The notes under the pieces are model-generated. The model saw only the letters and a list, made by a program, of their open reading frames with translations. It was not told where the DNA came from and did no database searches. This document shows, in pieces, positions 1-11,551 of a stretch of 64,000 nt of DNA; position 1 is the stretch's first letter, and each line of letters opens with the position of its first letter. Position numbers and translations under genes: made by a program. The DNA lies in NCBI RefSeq assembly GCF_949628215.1, contig NC_134277.1, forward strand, positions 33,121,058 through 33,185,057. The letters are read 5' to 3'. The stretch is from Phalacrocorax aristotelis. Its lineage: Eukaryota > Chordata > Aves > Suliformes > Phalacrocoracidae.

Positions 1-630
1 ATACTAACCCTGATATTTAAAATAAATAAGCAAATAAATAAAAGCACAATGTCTTCCCATATCAAGGGAAGAATCCACTAGGGACAACTTTAGTAATATA
101 GCTGGGAACCTAAAAGTAAATGAGAGGAAAAGCACAAAAGATTGCCTTCCACAAACATAAATGAGTGTGACAGCAGAGCACCAACCTGCCAGTTGAAGTC
201 CTGCAACAGTGGGAGGGTCTGAACCATGCTGTAGATGATATTTAAGCTGCAATTTTGTTTCCATGATGAAATTCACATTAATTGGTCTCACAAGAAGTCA
301 CTTCATGTATCAGGAACCCAGAGATATTCTGGAATTCCCAAGAGTTCTTAATCTGCTCCATGAAATGGAAACTCTGGAAATCCAGGTATTCCCCCAAGCT
401 TCAGGCATCAGAACCAAAAACTCCTTCCAGTTTTGGAAGTTTACCATGCCTTTGACACAGGAATGTCAAATAAAACAACCATATAATATAGAAAGAACTG
501 TCTTAGCAGCTTCTGCAGTTGAGAATTTACCCAGTGTTTGGAGTAAACCCTAGCCTTTTGAGGGATCTTCTGCTTTGTCTGTCACACCTGTGACCTTCCT
601 GCCCTTTGGCTCAGAGATGGAGATAACACT
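1..630. other. Non-coding DNA, nothing recognised
   Basis: No coding exon, RNA gene or repeat family was recognised. The open frames here are short and do not resemble known proteins. Confidence 0.5.
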
Positions 631-1885
631 CACAGAATGGTAGGGGTTGGAAGGGACCTCTGAAGATCATCTTGTCCAACTCCCCTGCTTGAGCAGGGAC
701 ACCTAGAGCAGGGGGCACAGGAACACATCCAGGCGGGTTTTGAATGTCTCCAGGGAAAGAGACTCCACATCCTCCCTGGGCAGCCTGTTCCACTGCTCTG
801 GCACCCGCACAGGAAAGAAGTTTTTTCTCACGTTTAGGTGGAACTTCCTGTGTTCCAACTTGTGCCCATTGCCCCTTGTCCTGTCATTGGGCACTATTGA
901 AAAGAGCCTAGTCCCATCATCCTGGCACTCTCCCTTTAGATATTTATAGGTATTGATGAAATCCCCCCTCAGTCTTCTCTTCTCCAGGCTGAACAAACCC
1001 AGGTCTCTCAGCCTTTCCTCATAAGGGAGGTGCTCCTGTCCCCTGATCATCTTGGTAGCTCTCTGCTGGACTTGCTCAAGCAGTTCCCTGTCTTTCTTAA
1101 ACTGGGGGCTCAAAACTGCACACAGTACTCCAGATGTGGTCTCACTAGGGCAGAGTAGAGGGGGAGGATAACCTCTCTTGATCTGCTGGCCACACTCCTT
1201 TTAATGCATCCCAGGATACCGTTGGCCTTCTTGGCCACAAGGGCACAGTGCTGGCTCATGGTCAGCTTGTTGTCCAGCAGCACTCCCACATCCCTCTCAG
1301 CAGAGCTGCTTTCCAGTAGTTCAGCCCCCAACCTGTACTGGTGCATGGGGTTGTTCCTCCCCAGGTGCAGGACCTTGCACTTGCTCTTGTTGGACTTCAG
1401 GAGGTTCCCCTCGGCCCAGCTTTCCAGCCCATCCAGGTCTTGTTGGATGGCAGCACAGCCTTCTGGTGTATCAGCCACTCCTCCCTGCTTGGTATTGTCA
1501 GCAAACTTGCTGAGGGTAGGCTCAGTCCCTTCGTCCAGGTCATTGATGAATGTATTGCACAGGACTGAGCCCAGCACACCCCTGGGGAACACCACTAGTT
1601 ACAGGCCTCCACCCAGACTCTGCCCCATTGAACACGACTCTCTGGGTTCTGTTGAGTCAGTTCTTGAACCACTTCACTGTCCTCCCATCTGATCCACACT
1701 TCCTTAGCTTGCCTATGAGGATGCTGTGGGAGACAGTGTCGAATGCCTTACTGAAGTCAAGACAGACAACATCCACTGTTCTCCCTTCACTGACCCAGCC
1801 AGTCATGCCATCACAGAAAGCTATCAGGTTGGTCAAGCATGATCTTTCCTTGGTGAATCCATGTTGACTACTTCTGTTAGTCTAC
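631..1885 (-). mobile_element. CR1 LINE, 5'-truncated copy
   Basis: This is a non-LTR retrotransposon of the avian CR1 family on the - strand, so its 3' end is at about 631. The - strand encodes the C-terminal half of the CR1 reverse transcriptase in two open stretches, 1595-1110 and 1113-703, which overlap in different frames, so one frameshift lies near 1110. Recognisable parts are the palm region ending in FADN, where active copies have FADD, the block HLEYCVQF, then [12 protein letters not shown] and the terminal EQWNRLPRE segment. The 5' part, including the endonuclease and most of the polymerase, is missing, as is usual for CR1. The altered catalytic pair and the frameshift mean it is dead. 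It is among the better preserved CR1 copies here. Confidence 0.93.
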
Positions 1886-3232
1886 TTCTGGCCTCCTACT
1901 AAAGGCAGACATCATGGACATACTGCATGAATTCTGACAGCAGAGACTTATGGGGAATGAAGTGATGGACTTTCAGCCCCAACACAGATATAGCAACGAG
2001 AAGCAGATGAAAGAGATCTGAAGTCTGTTCCTGCTGGTCATCTCGGAGAAAAAACTTCTTAGCACCAATATTCAAAATTGAGACTGGAAACAAACACTGC
2101 TCTGCTGTTGACAGGGAGAGGGCCATAAAGTCTACCTGGCTTTTGTTGGCCTACTTCTATCGTAATATCACTTGCAATAGCTAATAGCACTCATCATATC
2201 TATTATCACTCACAGTCAGCAATCCCAGTGAATGGCTGCAAAGAAGCACTGCAGTGCACTCACAGGTGGTCAGTGCTCTAGAGCTGTCTGCTCCTAATAT
2301 GACTGATTGCTTGCTCTACCTAAATTACGTGAAGAAATATTTCCTGGGGAAAAGCAGCCTTCAAGAGCTCTTTATTTTGAGTATATCATATTCATTTAAG
2401 GCTGGTTCCTTTAAAAGATTGTTTCAGATTTAAAACCATTTGCTACTGTACTGGAGCTTGACATATAGCTCAAGAGCAAAGCAGTAAATTCAGAATAAGC
2501 ACGATACTTTACAGTTTCGCTGTCAAACTCTGGATATCACCTGATGCTCCAAGTAAGAAACAAGGTTTGTTTCTTTTATTTCATAGTTACTAGGTACCTA
2601 TTCCACTGTTAGTATCATCTGCTTGCAAGAAGACTACTAGAAAATAAAGAGCTGTGCTCATAGATGAACATACTCCTGAGCACTCATGCTGCTTTACATT
2701 TTTATGTGAGGGCCTGATACTCTTTCAGTGCTTTCTAGGGAAAAGACCAAATGATAAAACTGCTTCCAGCTTGTCCCCAGCTTGCACAGAGACAATGATG
2801 CTGACGCAGCAGAACTGGCTCGCTGCAGCAGGTTGTTTTCCTAACAAGAGGAGAGAGTTATAGCTTTTTCTATATGCTCCTCATGCATGCTTAAAAGTAC
2901 TGCATCCACTACTAGCAGCTCATGGCTGTAGGTCTTCTCTTTGCAAGAAAAGAAGATATGCTGTTCTAATAATGAGATATTTTAAGGAAAGATGAATTGC
3001 TATGGGCACATACCATTATTACTGAACCAACTGCTTCAAAATGTATGCCAGGTGTCTAAATTAGTTATGATGCTGGCTTAAGATCTGATATTAGGAAAGA
3101 AATCAGGTTCTTTAAATGTACCTTCTGAATTTTGAGCCATTTACTGCTCATATTTTCAAGGTTTTGCTCATAACTAAGTTGCCCATTTCTGAAAGATTCT
3201 CACATAACCACAGGATTGCAGCAGCTAACTTT
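1886..3232. other. Non-coding DNA, nothing recognised
   Basis: The stretch lies between the CR1 copy and the first solo LTR. No exon, RNA gene or repeat family was recognised. Confidence 0.45.
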
Positions 3233-3237
3233 AGTAC

Positions 3238-3826
3238 TGTGCTGGTTTTGGCTGGGGTAGAGTTAATTTTCTTCAGAGTAGCTAGTATGGGGCTGTGTTT
3301 TGGATTTGTGCTGGAGACAGTGTTGATAACACAGGCATGTTTTAGTTATCGCTGAGCAATTCTTACACAGAGTCAAGGCCTTTTCTACCTCTCACCCCAC
3401 CAGCAAGCAGCCTGGGGGGCCCAAGAGGCTGGGAGGGGACACAGCTGGGACAGCTGACCCCAACTGACCCAAGGGATATCCCACACCATTTGGCACCACG
3501 CTCAGCATATAAAGATGGGGGAAGAAGAAGGAAGGGGAGGATGTTTGGAGTGATGGTGTTTGTCCTCCCAAGTAACCATTACCCATGATGGAGCCCTGCT
3601 TTCCTGGGGATGGCTAAACACCTGCCTGCCCATGGGGAGGAGTGAATTAATTCCTTGTTTTGCTTTGCTTGTGCACACAGCTTTTGCTTTACCTATTAAA
3701 CTGTCTTTATCTCAACCCATGAGTTTTCTCACTTTTACCCTTCCCATTCTCTCCCCCGTCCTTCTGGAGGGGAGTGAGTGAGCAGCTGCATGGGGCTTAG
3801 TTGCCGGCTGGGGTTAAACTACAACA
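3238..3826 (+). mobile_element. ERVL-type solo LTR, copy 1
   Basis: A 589-bp fossil solo LTR of an avian ERVL family. It begins TGTGCTGG and ends in ACAACA, and carries a TATAAA box near 3509 and an ATTAAA polyadenylation signal near 3694, which set its orientation to +. The flanking five bases on each side (3233-3237 and 3827-3831) agree at four of five positions, as expected for the 5-bp target duplication of ERVL elements. No internal retroviral region is attached, so it is the product of LTR-LTR recombination. It is about 98% identical to the copy at 31,362 and so belongs to the same young subfamily. Confidence 0.9.
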
Positions 3827-3831
3827 ACTAC

Positions 3832-6800
3832 AAATAAGCCATTCCAATGGAGCAAGGTGAGCATACTGACTGAGCTTTACAGAAATCACAGAAACAACAG
3901 ATACACCAAAATCTGGCATTCTGTCTTTTTCTTCTTCCTGTGAATTTCTTTCACCTGAGGATTGCTGGTTTGGACCAAATGTCTCTATTCTCTCACACGT
4001 CATCTATCCCACCTTAGCAGGAAGTCAAATTAAAATACCAGCTCATGACATCACAGGGAAAAGAGGACTGCTCTGGCTCCTGGATGAATGATGTAGGAAT
4101 GACAATGAAACTGTGTTTATTTAACCTAGATTAAAGAAGGCTGGGGGCAGATCTGACTGCAGTGTTACACTCTCTAAAAGGAGTTAGAGTGAACACAGAG
4201 CAAAATTCTTCTGAGAGGGACACAGCAAAAGAACAAGGCAGTGGCCACTAGTTTCAACAAGATTAATTCTGGTAACAGAATAGTTTTCACAGTGAGAGTA
4301 CGAGTTGCCTGACAGGTTATGGCCCTCCATGCTCAGAGATGTTAAAAACTTGACTGAACATCTCCCTGAGCAAACTGCTTTGGCTCAGGAGTCAGCCCTA
4401 CTTTGAGTAGAAGGTTGGATCCAGGGGTCCCTTACAACCTGTGTTCTCCATGGTTCTATGACAGGCACAACACAACTTGCCACACAGCTCACATGCGCAG
4501 GATGAACGACAACACAGTCAACAGACAGACCTGGTGACAAGCACTTAGCTCAGCCACCTACAGCAGAACCTTGGTGCTCGAACTTACTTTGTGATGCACA
4601 GCTTTCCTCCCTGCCCTTCTGCTCCCACAGTACAAGGTCTTGATCAGACCATCCTCTACTGTTCTTCTGCATGCTTGGGAACAACTTGGATTTCTGCTTC
4701 TTAGCATATGATGCCCAATTCCTTAAAGATTTCTTGGAACTCTCCCAGCAAATCACCTGGGAGGGCATTCAACAGATGGTATCCATTTTCCCTTCAAACC
4801 AAAACCATCATGGTTTCCACCTGAACCGGATAAAGAGGAAGCCTTTGGGATGCAACGGTAATGAGAACCTCTAGCAGACATAACATAAGATCAATAAAAA
4901 CTGCAATTAACCTGAAAACTATTTACTTCCCCACTGCTTACACCCCACTGTTAGTCCACAGGCATTAACATGTCCTGTTAATCACAGAGTTATTGCCTTA
5001 ACTTACATTTACTGCTGAAGTTTGCTGGGCTTATTTCAGACCTGAAGAACAGATGTGACAGTGGATCTGATGCCAGCCTGCTGCACTGATATACTTCCCA
5101 TGAGAACAGAGTATGATAAACACTGCCTCCAAAAGCCTACCTTCTCAGCAGTTATCACAGTTATCCACCTCTCCAGAGACACACAAATGCCTTATACGTA
5201 ACAGCACAAGTAAGTTTCGATTTGGCTGCAGGAAGCATTAGACCACTTCACTGCCTGGATCTAGATTTCTGCCTTTTCCTCTCCCAGACTTAACTAAAAC
5301 CAGGTCAAGTCTAGGACATCCCTGAATCCTGGTTTTGAACAGAAGAACTGGGCTTTAAGTCAAGCCTTTCATGTGTTACCATTCAAAAATACCATTGTAC
5401 TGTTATTTTCTGCCTCTAGTTGTTTCTTTAATACATTAGATGCAACAAATTCTCTTTATCCTAATCCTCCATCAACTTAATTCAAAATGGATTTTTAAAT
5501 GTGCCAAAAGGTAATTCTTACAATTAAGATCTTCAGAAAATCCCAAGAACTAGCTTCTGAACCTATAAAATAAGTATGTCTCTTTTACTATTTTTTGAAG
5601 GCTGACCTCCATAGTACACTTTCCCTTTATAGTCAGTGTTCCGATGCTAGTGTAGTTGTTTGTCGTTTTGGGGGTTTGGGTTTTTTTCCCCCCCCCTTAC
5701 CTGTCTATAAACATTAGAGGGACAAACTTGACCAAGTCTAGCTTTTGTCTGGCAAGCGCTATTCACAGGAAGATTCAAAAGACATATGCATCAACTGAAT
5801 TAACAAGTAGACACCATTACACTCCAACGTTATTTTCACCCACTGCATGGTAGATCTGGTGGGAATTATAAAGAACGGCTTAAAAAGCAAGGCTGGACAT
5901 CCAGCCACTCCATCCAGAACAATGGCTTCACATTTGCCAGCAGCTGCTTTTGCTTGAAAAGAGACCACCTTCTAGGCAGTTTTCTAACAGTGATTTAACT
6001 TTCCAGGATTAATCCAAGAACTTTATGCCATTTTGATTTTGGTCAGAAAGTTTCTCAAAGAATAAATTCAGCATCTGTCTTTCCAAGAGCAAAGATGTAC
6101 AAACAGTTATTTCCTCAGTAGTTATTTGTAACCACTTGTCAGATTTATTAAACTGAACATTTGCTATGTCTTTGTGCTTTTGGAGGAGCTAATTTCTGAC
6201 CCAGTTATGGGTTGCCTTAGCCACTGTACTTAAATGGCCTATTTTCCTGTCCTCATTTCCCTTTCTCTATCTACAATGCTCCACTTCACTAGAAAAATAA
6301 ATCAATAAAAATCCCAAACAGTTTTGCACACTTTTCTCTTTTGCAGAGAAGAACCTCTGATCCAAACAACTCAGGCAAGTTTATTCTGTATGCCAGAACT
6401 GTCTCTCCCTCGTCATGATCATCAATGTGAGACACCACCACACCACCTTGTATGTCTACCCAAATGACGGCAAAGGTCCATGCAACATCTAACACCTACC
6501 TCTGCTACTCCTCACTGCCTGGTGCCAGAAAGGGCTTCTTTAAGGTTGCAGGTGGAATGGCATGAGCGCAATAGCACTGCCAGGGAACTGATTTTTTTCC
6601 AGGAAGTGGAAAGAAATTCCTGACTGCTGCAAACACCATGGCACAGAGAATAAATTACAAAACAATGGAGTGATTAACTGGGGTTCGTCCACAGAAGATT
6701 TTCACTGAATTTAGCTCTTACAAAATCTTGATTGTTACTGCAGATAACATTTTAAGTGTATGTTTTATTGACTCCATATATTCTACCACTGCATTACTGA

Positions 6801-9800
6801 TAACTAGCGTGACTAACTGACATGACCAAATAACTGAGGTGGTTCAGGTGACCAAGATGACTCAGATTTCCCTTTCCAGTGACATAAGAAATAACTGGAC
6901 ATTGGAATCTCTACTTTCCACAGAGAGACGTGGTTGATCATAAACAACATTTTACTTCACAGGCTTTGTTGACCCTAACACAGATCCTACAGCCATCATC
7001 AAACTTCAGACACAGTTACTGGTCCAAGCACAGTAACATGCTTTAATGGTCACTGCCAAGGTAGGATAAGCCCTTCATTTACTCCAAGTTAAGCCACCTG
7101 AAACCCTGTCCCTTTGTGCATATTCACTGTGCACCTCAACACTAACATTTAAAAATGTCAACTGTATAAAATAAATACTTCAAAAACTATTTAGATGGCA
7201 GATGCTTGGCTTATTTTTTTTAGGGCTGATGCAGTAAGTTTTAAAAACAATCCTATGGGACCTTTTTGCATAAATAAAAGGAAAACGAGAATTCCCTAGA
7301 TGCTGCATCATCATAGCAACAAGTATTAAACTATCGATTTTAACAGTCATTTGCAGTCTTAAAGGAAGCAAAAAGACTGGTGCTAGACTTTAAAAAAGAA
7401 CAAAAACAAACCAACAAACCAAATGGAAATACCAAGAGAAATGTAGCCAAAGAAGAAAATTGTGCGAGGCGCATTCTACGTTTCTTTAAAATCTTAATGG
7501 ATTCTAATGGATAACACACCTGATTGTCTTGCAATGGAGTTCATACAATTTAGACTCATTGTGTTTATTTGTCCTACTATCACAAGTATTTTTCTTAAAC
7601 ATTTAAGAAGAGAAACTCAAAGTCTAACTTTAATAATTACAAGTAGAGAGACTGTATGTGGCATTCCTACCCCTGGAAACACCTGGCTTTTTTTAACCCT
7701 GTTTTTTCCCTGCCCAATTTCGATGTGCATGAGAGACTTTACACAAACAACAGGGGAAGAAAAATGGCTTTGCAAGACAAAGAGTGAAATGAACTACTTA
7801 AAGTGCTGTCAATGGCTCATTGTAAACCTGGGAAAAATAAAGCGATAAAAATCAGTTTCTGCAAACAATGTTTCACATAAAATGCTTTAGGCACTCCATA
7901 ATAGTAGAGAGTAAGAAAAAAGGTCACAGTACCTTAAGACAGTAGCATATACTTTAAGAGAACTTTGTATATACTTGAGCCTTCACATTTCAAATTTGTG
8001 CCTCAGAAGTGACAGACCTTTAGATTTCAGGCACATAATAAATAGCATAAACAAGCAGCAGTGATGCAGGATTGCAGCATACAGAAACAGCAAAGGTTTG
8101 CCTACAAGCTGAGTTTGCATTCAAAGTGCTTCAGCAGAAGGCACCGTGCAGAAAACCTCCTGGAAACAACTCCAGCTGATATGAGCTTTACAAGGAAATG
8201 AAGAGTAAACTGCCCAAACAGCTCCATTTGAAGCTCTTCTGACTAGTAAGATGCATGCCAGCATCGAGCCCCTGTAACTCTGCATTTTCTCTCCTTGCAG
8301 GAGCACTTCCTTGCATACTTTTGTACTGTCTGTAAGTGCATGTCAGCAGCATTACAAGCGCCCAGCATAGTCTGCCCCCGTCACAGTTTCCTATGAAAGG
8401 ACGACTAATTCACACTCTTCATAGCTCCTCCTGTTGCCAGCAGTGCCACTGAAAGAACAGCAGAACAAAGACTGTGCAAGGAAGTGGAGAATAAGATTCA
8501 GAAAAAAGTGAGAGAAGAAAAGGCATAGTCTGCTTTTGCATATGTCTGGGAACTCTGGATTCATGTAACAGATGCGAGTGCAGAATTTGTTCCCTATAGA
8601 CACAAAGGATGAGGAGACAAATACTTAGGATCCCCAGTTGGACCAGCTATTTAAATAATCTTAAAAAAATAATCAAATAAATACTATCTATGCTTTCCCT
8701 ACAGAGGGGAAGATTTCTCTCCAACTGCAAGAAAGCTTGTTTATAACCAACAATTTGTAATTATCCATTTAAAAGAATTAAGCCAATTTAGCTCTAGCCA
8801 GAATACAAGCTAAGTGCTGCATCCTGATGGGCAACAGGAGCACAGACGTACTCCTGACCACCACCAGAAATTACAGCAGTCAGCACAGCCAAACGCTGTA
8901 ACAGCACAAGTACTATTCTAAATCTAAACCATATTATTCCAAGTTTGCACTCTAACTTGCGAACAGAACTGGGGGGGTGGGGGAGGGGGAGAACTAGACC
9001 CTAGCTACATGCATTTTTCATAGCTCTATTTACTTAATTGAAGCCTCTGATTATTTGTATCAGCTGAACTGTACCCCAGAGTTTATGGTCAAAGTGGACA
9101 CAACAACAAGTGGCATTAGTCATGATTAGATGCCTACCTGAATCTGAAGTAAAACCTATAGCAGGTGCTTCTCACCCACAAAGGACTGCAGGAGCTGAGT
9201 CCCTTAACAAGAAACACCAACATTAATTATGAAAGCAGACATACACCTTTTAATAATTAATAGTGAAAGAGATCTTCTACAAAGGAGGGTAGTGGATGAT
9301 GATTTTGAATAATTCAACACTAAAACCGAAAGAACAATGGTATAGTAACTTTATATGTGACCATTTGTGACAAAATCCAACAAAAACCTGTTTGATATGC
9401 TAATGGATTTTTGTGTTCAGGAAAAGGTATACATTCAAGATACTCCTTCCTATCTAGGGCATCGAACAATTTCTGAAACCAGTGTTTACAAAAGCAGCTG
9501 GTAAAATTGCACTGAAGCAAGTGACTTTATACAGGGCTTATGCTCTGCCAGACTCGGGCCCAAAAGTTCAGAAGCTTGGCCCAGTAAAGGCAGTAGATCC
9601 CCTGCATTCCCAACAGGCCAAATTAGCCACAACATCATTAGTTAAATTACAAAGGCGAAGAAAAACACAACAGATTTTTCACTCATCCTTACACTTCACA
9701 AAGCTCCAGCAGCAGGGATAGTCTCTGTCTGTCAAGTTTAGAAACAAACAAACAGAAAGCTTCAACAGCTGTTTAGCATTCAGATTTAATTTGTGGTCAC

Positions 9801-10839
9801 AAATACTGGAGAATTTTAATTTGTTGCCTGGCTAGCAGCTGAGAGGTAGATATACATCAGTAAAAAAAGCAAGGAGTCTTTGTTATTGCATGAGAAAAAA
9901 AATGTGTATTACATTTAATTGCAGAAGTCTGGCAAAATATCAAAGAGCATGGAAAAAATATGTTAAAAAAAAAACCCTGAGTGACAGACCAGGAAAGACA
10001 AAGCCTGCTGCTGTTCAGCCTCTTTCTGTCTCACTGCTGGCAAGTATTATTAGCCTGCTGCAGCTTCCCTTAGCAGATGGAGGCCAGCCAAATCACATAA
10101 AACAAAATGCTTTTGGAATTTCCTTCTTAAATTGTTTTGATGACAAGTTCCTATTAAGAATTGTTGTGAATTCATCAGAAATTAGATGCAGCTTCCTCTG
10201 CTTACTAGGAACTGACCATCACAACTTCTCTGACACCAAACCCTGATGAAGTAAAACTACAGTGCTATGCACCCTTACAGACATCCCACCAGAGGGACAC
10301 ATATCTTCTTGTCACTTTGTGAAGTCCAGCAAGAAGATAATAAAATACCTTGGACACTAATCCTGCAACATATGTACACACTGAAGTAACTGGCAGTTAT
10401 TAGAATTGTGGTTGATATTACAAAGCATCACAGAGCAGAGCTCAGCCCATGGCGACTGTGGAGACAGGATTTTGGAAGACACTAGTGACCCAAACAGCAT
10501 TCCAGCCAATTAAAAACCGGAACAAATACTTGGTACTCACTAGTAAGAAACCATGACTAGAGTGGAGGACTTTGTTGGACTTTTAGGTTTTACTCACTTA
10601 TAAGTAAAAATATTTAACCCTCAAACTAAGTAAATATACAGATGTAAATATGTAAGAAGTGGCACAGCAGACACATGACTGTTCATAGATTCTAAAAAAA
10701 ATTAAAAAGAAATAATACGGATGAATCGCTGGTAAAGCTGTAACACCCTTCCAAATACTCGAACACCCCGGAAAAGTAAACCCGTGGATGTTTCCTTTCG
10801 ACGACACCAGGAGTAGGTCATCGACTGTAGTCAAGCACT
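3832..10839. other. Intergenic DNA upstream of TSPAN13
   Basis: Seven kilobases of AT-rich sequence without a recognisable exon, RNA gene or repeat family. In mammals BZW2 is the next gene on this side, but I found no part of it here. A short G-rich tract lies at about 8970-8990 and a T-run/C-run at about 5680-5698. Regulatory elements of TSPAN13 may lie here but cannot be recognised without an alignment. Confidence 0.5.
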
Positions 10840-11316
10840 ACATCGTGGAAGGGGAAATGAGGAACCTCCCACCCCTGACCAACAAGATGGCCGAGGAGAC
10901 GCCCACCACCCCCCAGCCGCCCTGAGGTACGGGCCCGCCGAGCCCCCAGGCCCCACCTCGCCCCTCCGGCAGAGCGCACAGCCGGGGCAGAGCACACACC
11001 CCCAGCCCCCTCCGGCAGCGGGGCCGCGGGGCAGCGGGGCAGAGGCCGGCCGCGCTCCGCCACCCCGAGGCGAGGCGGAGGGAACGAGGCGCGAGCCCCT
11101 AGCCTGCCCGCCAGTGGCGGGAGAAGAAAAGGGGGCGCAGAGCCGGCACCGCCCTGCTGATGAAAACGGCCCGGGAGGCCGGGCCAGGCCCCCAGTGCGA
11201 GGCCGGGCACTAAGCCAAGCCCGGCCCGGCAAAGCCTTCCGGTGCCCGCAGATAACGGGTGCCGGGGCTGGCGGGCAGAGCGGTGCCAGCCCTCCCATCC
11301 CCCTCCGCGTCTCCTC

Positions 11317-11324
11317 ATTTGCAT
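11317..11324 (+). promoter_or_regulatory. Octamer motif ATTTGCAT
   Basis: A perfect octamer (POU-factor site) lies inside the CpG island, about 170 bp upstream of the TSPAN13 start codon and 26 bp upstream of a CCAAT box. It sits in a short AT-rich interruption of the GC-rich island. Function is inferred from the motif only. Confidence 0.5.
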
Positions 11325-11350
11325 GTTTTTACCTTTGCGCCAGGGAGTGG

Positions 11351-11355
11351 CCAAT
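11351..11355 (+). promoter_or_regulatory. CCAAT box
   Basis: The bases GGCCAATCAG form a good NF-Y site about 138 bp before the TSPAN13 start codon. The position suits a transcription start somewhere around 11,400-11,450. Confidence 0.6.
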
Positions 11356-11405
11356 CAGCTGCGGCAGCGGGCGCCGCTCACCTGCTGCGGCCTCGCCCGC
11401 GCGCC

Positions 11406-11424
11406 GGGGGGGCGGGGCGGGGCG
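11406..11424 (+). promoter_or_regulatory. Tandem GC boxes (Sp1/KLF type)
   Basis: Overlapping GGGGCGG units lie about 70 bp upstream of the start codon. They are typical of TATA-less CpG-island promoters. Confidence 0.6.
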
Positions 11425-11488
11425 CGGGCCACCACCACCGCCGCCACCGCCTCCTGCGGCGCCGTTCCCCGGCACCGGCACCGGCGCG

Positions 11489-11551
11489 ATGGTGTGCGGG
11501 GGTTTCGCCTGCTCCAAGAACTGCCTCTGCGCCCTCAACCTGCTATACACG
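11489..11551 (+). CDS. TSPAN13: TSPAN13 coding exon 1
   Basis: Encodes residues 1-21, the cytoplasmic N-terminus ([10 protein letters not shown] and onward) and the start of membrane segment 1. The donor is ACG|GTGCGC and the exon ends in phase 0. Confidence 0.96.

Noticed and set aside
1204-1692. A 162-codon + strand frame and a similar one at 61662-61973
   Set aside because: Both are antisense shadows of CR1 reverse-transcriptase sequence.
3392-3586. Similar small - strand frames at 3392-3586 and 31516-31800 that look like one conserved protein family
   Set aside because: They are matching only because both lie in the two near-identical solo LTRs. LTRs of this family are not coding.
9890-10246. 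A 118-codon open frame on the + strand upstream of TSPAN13
   Set aside because: It begins in an A-rich stretch giving a Lys-rich start, shows no recognisable domain and has no promoter. It is consistent with chance.
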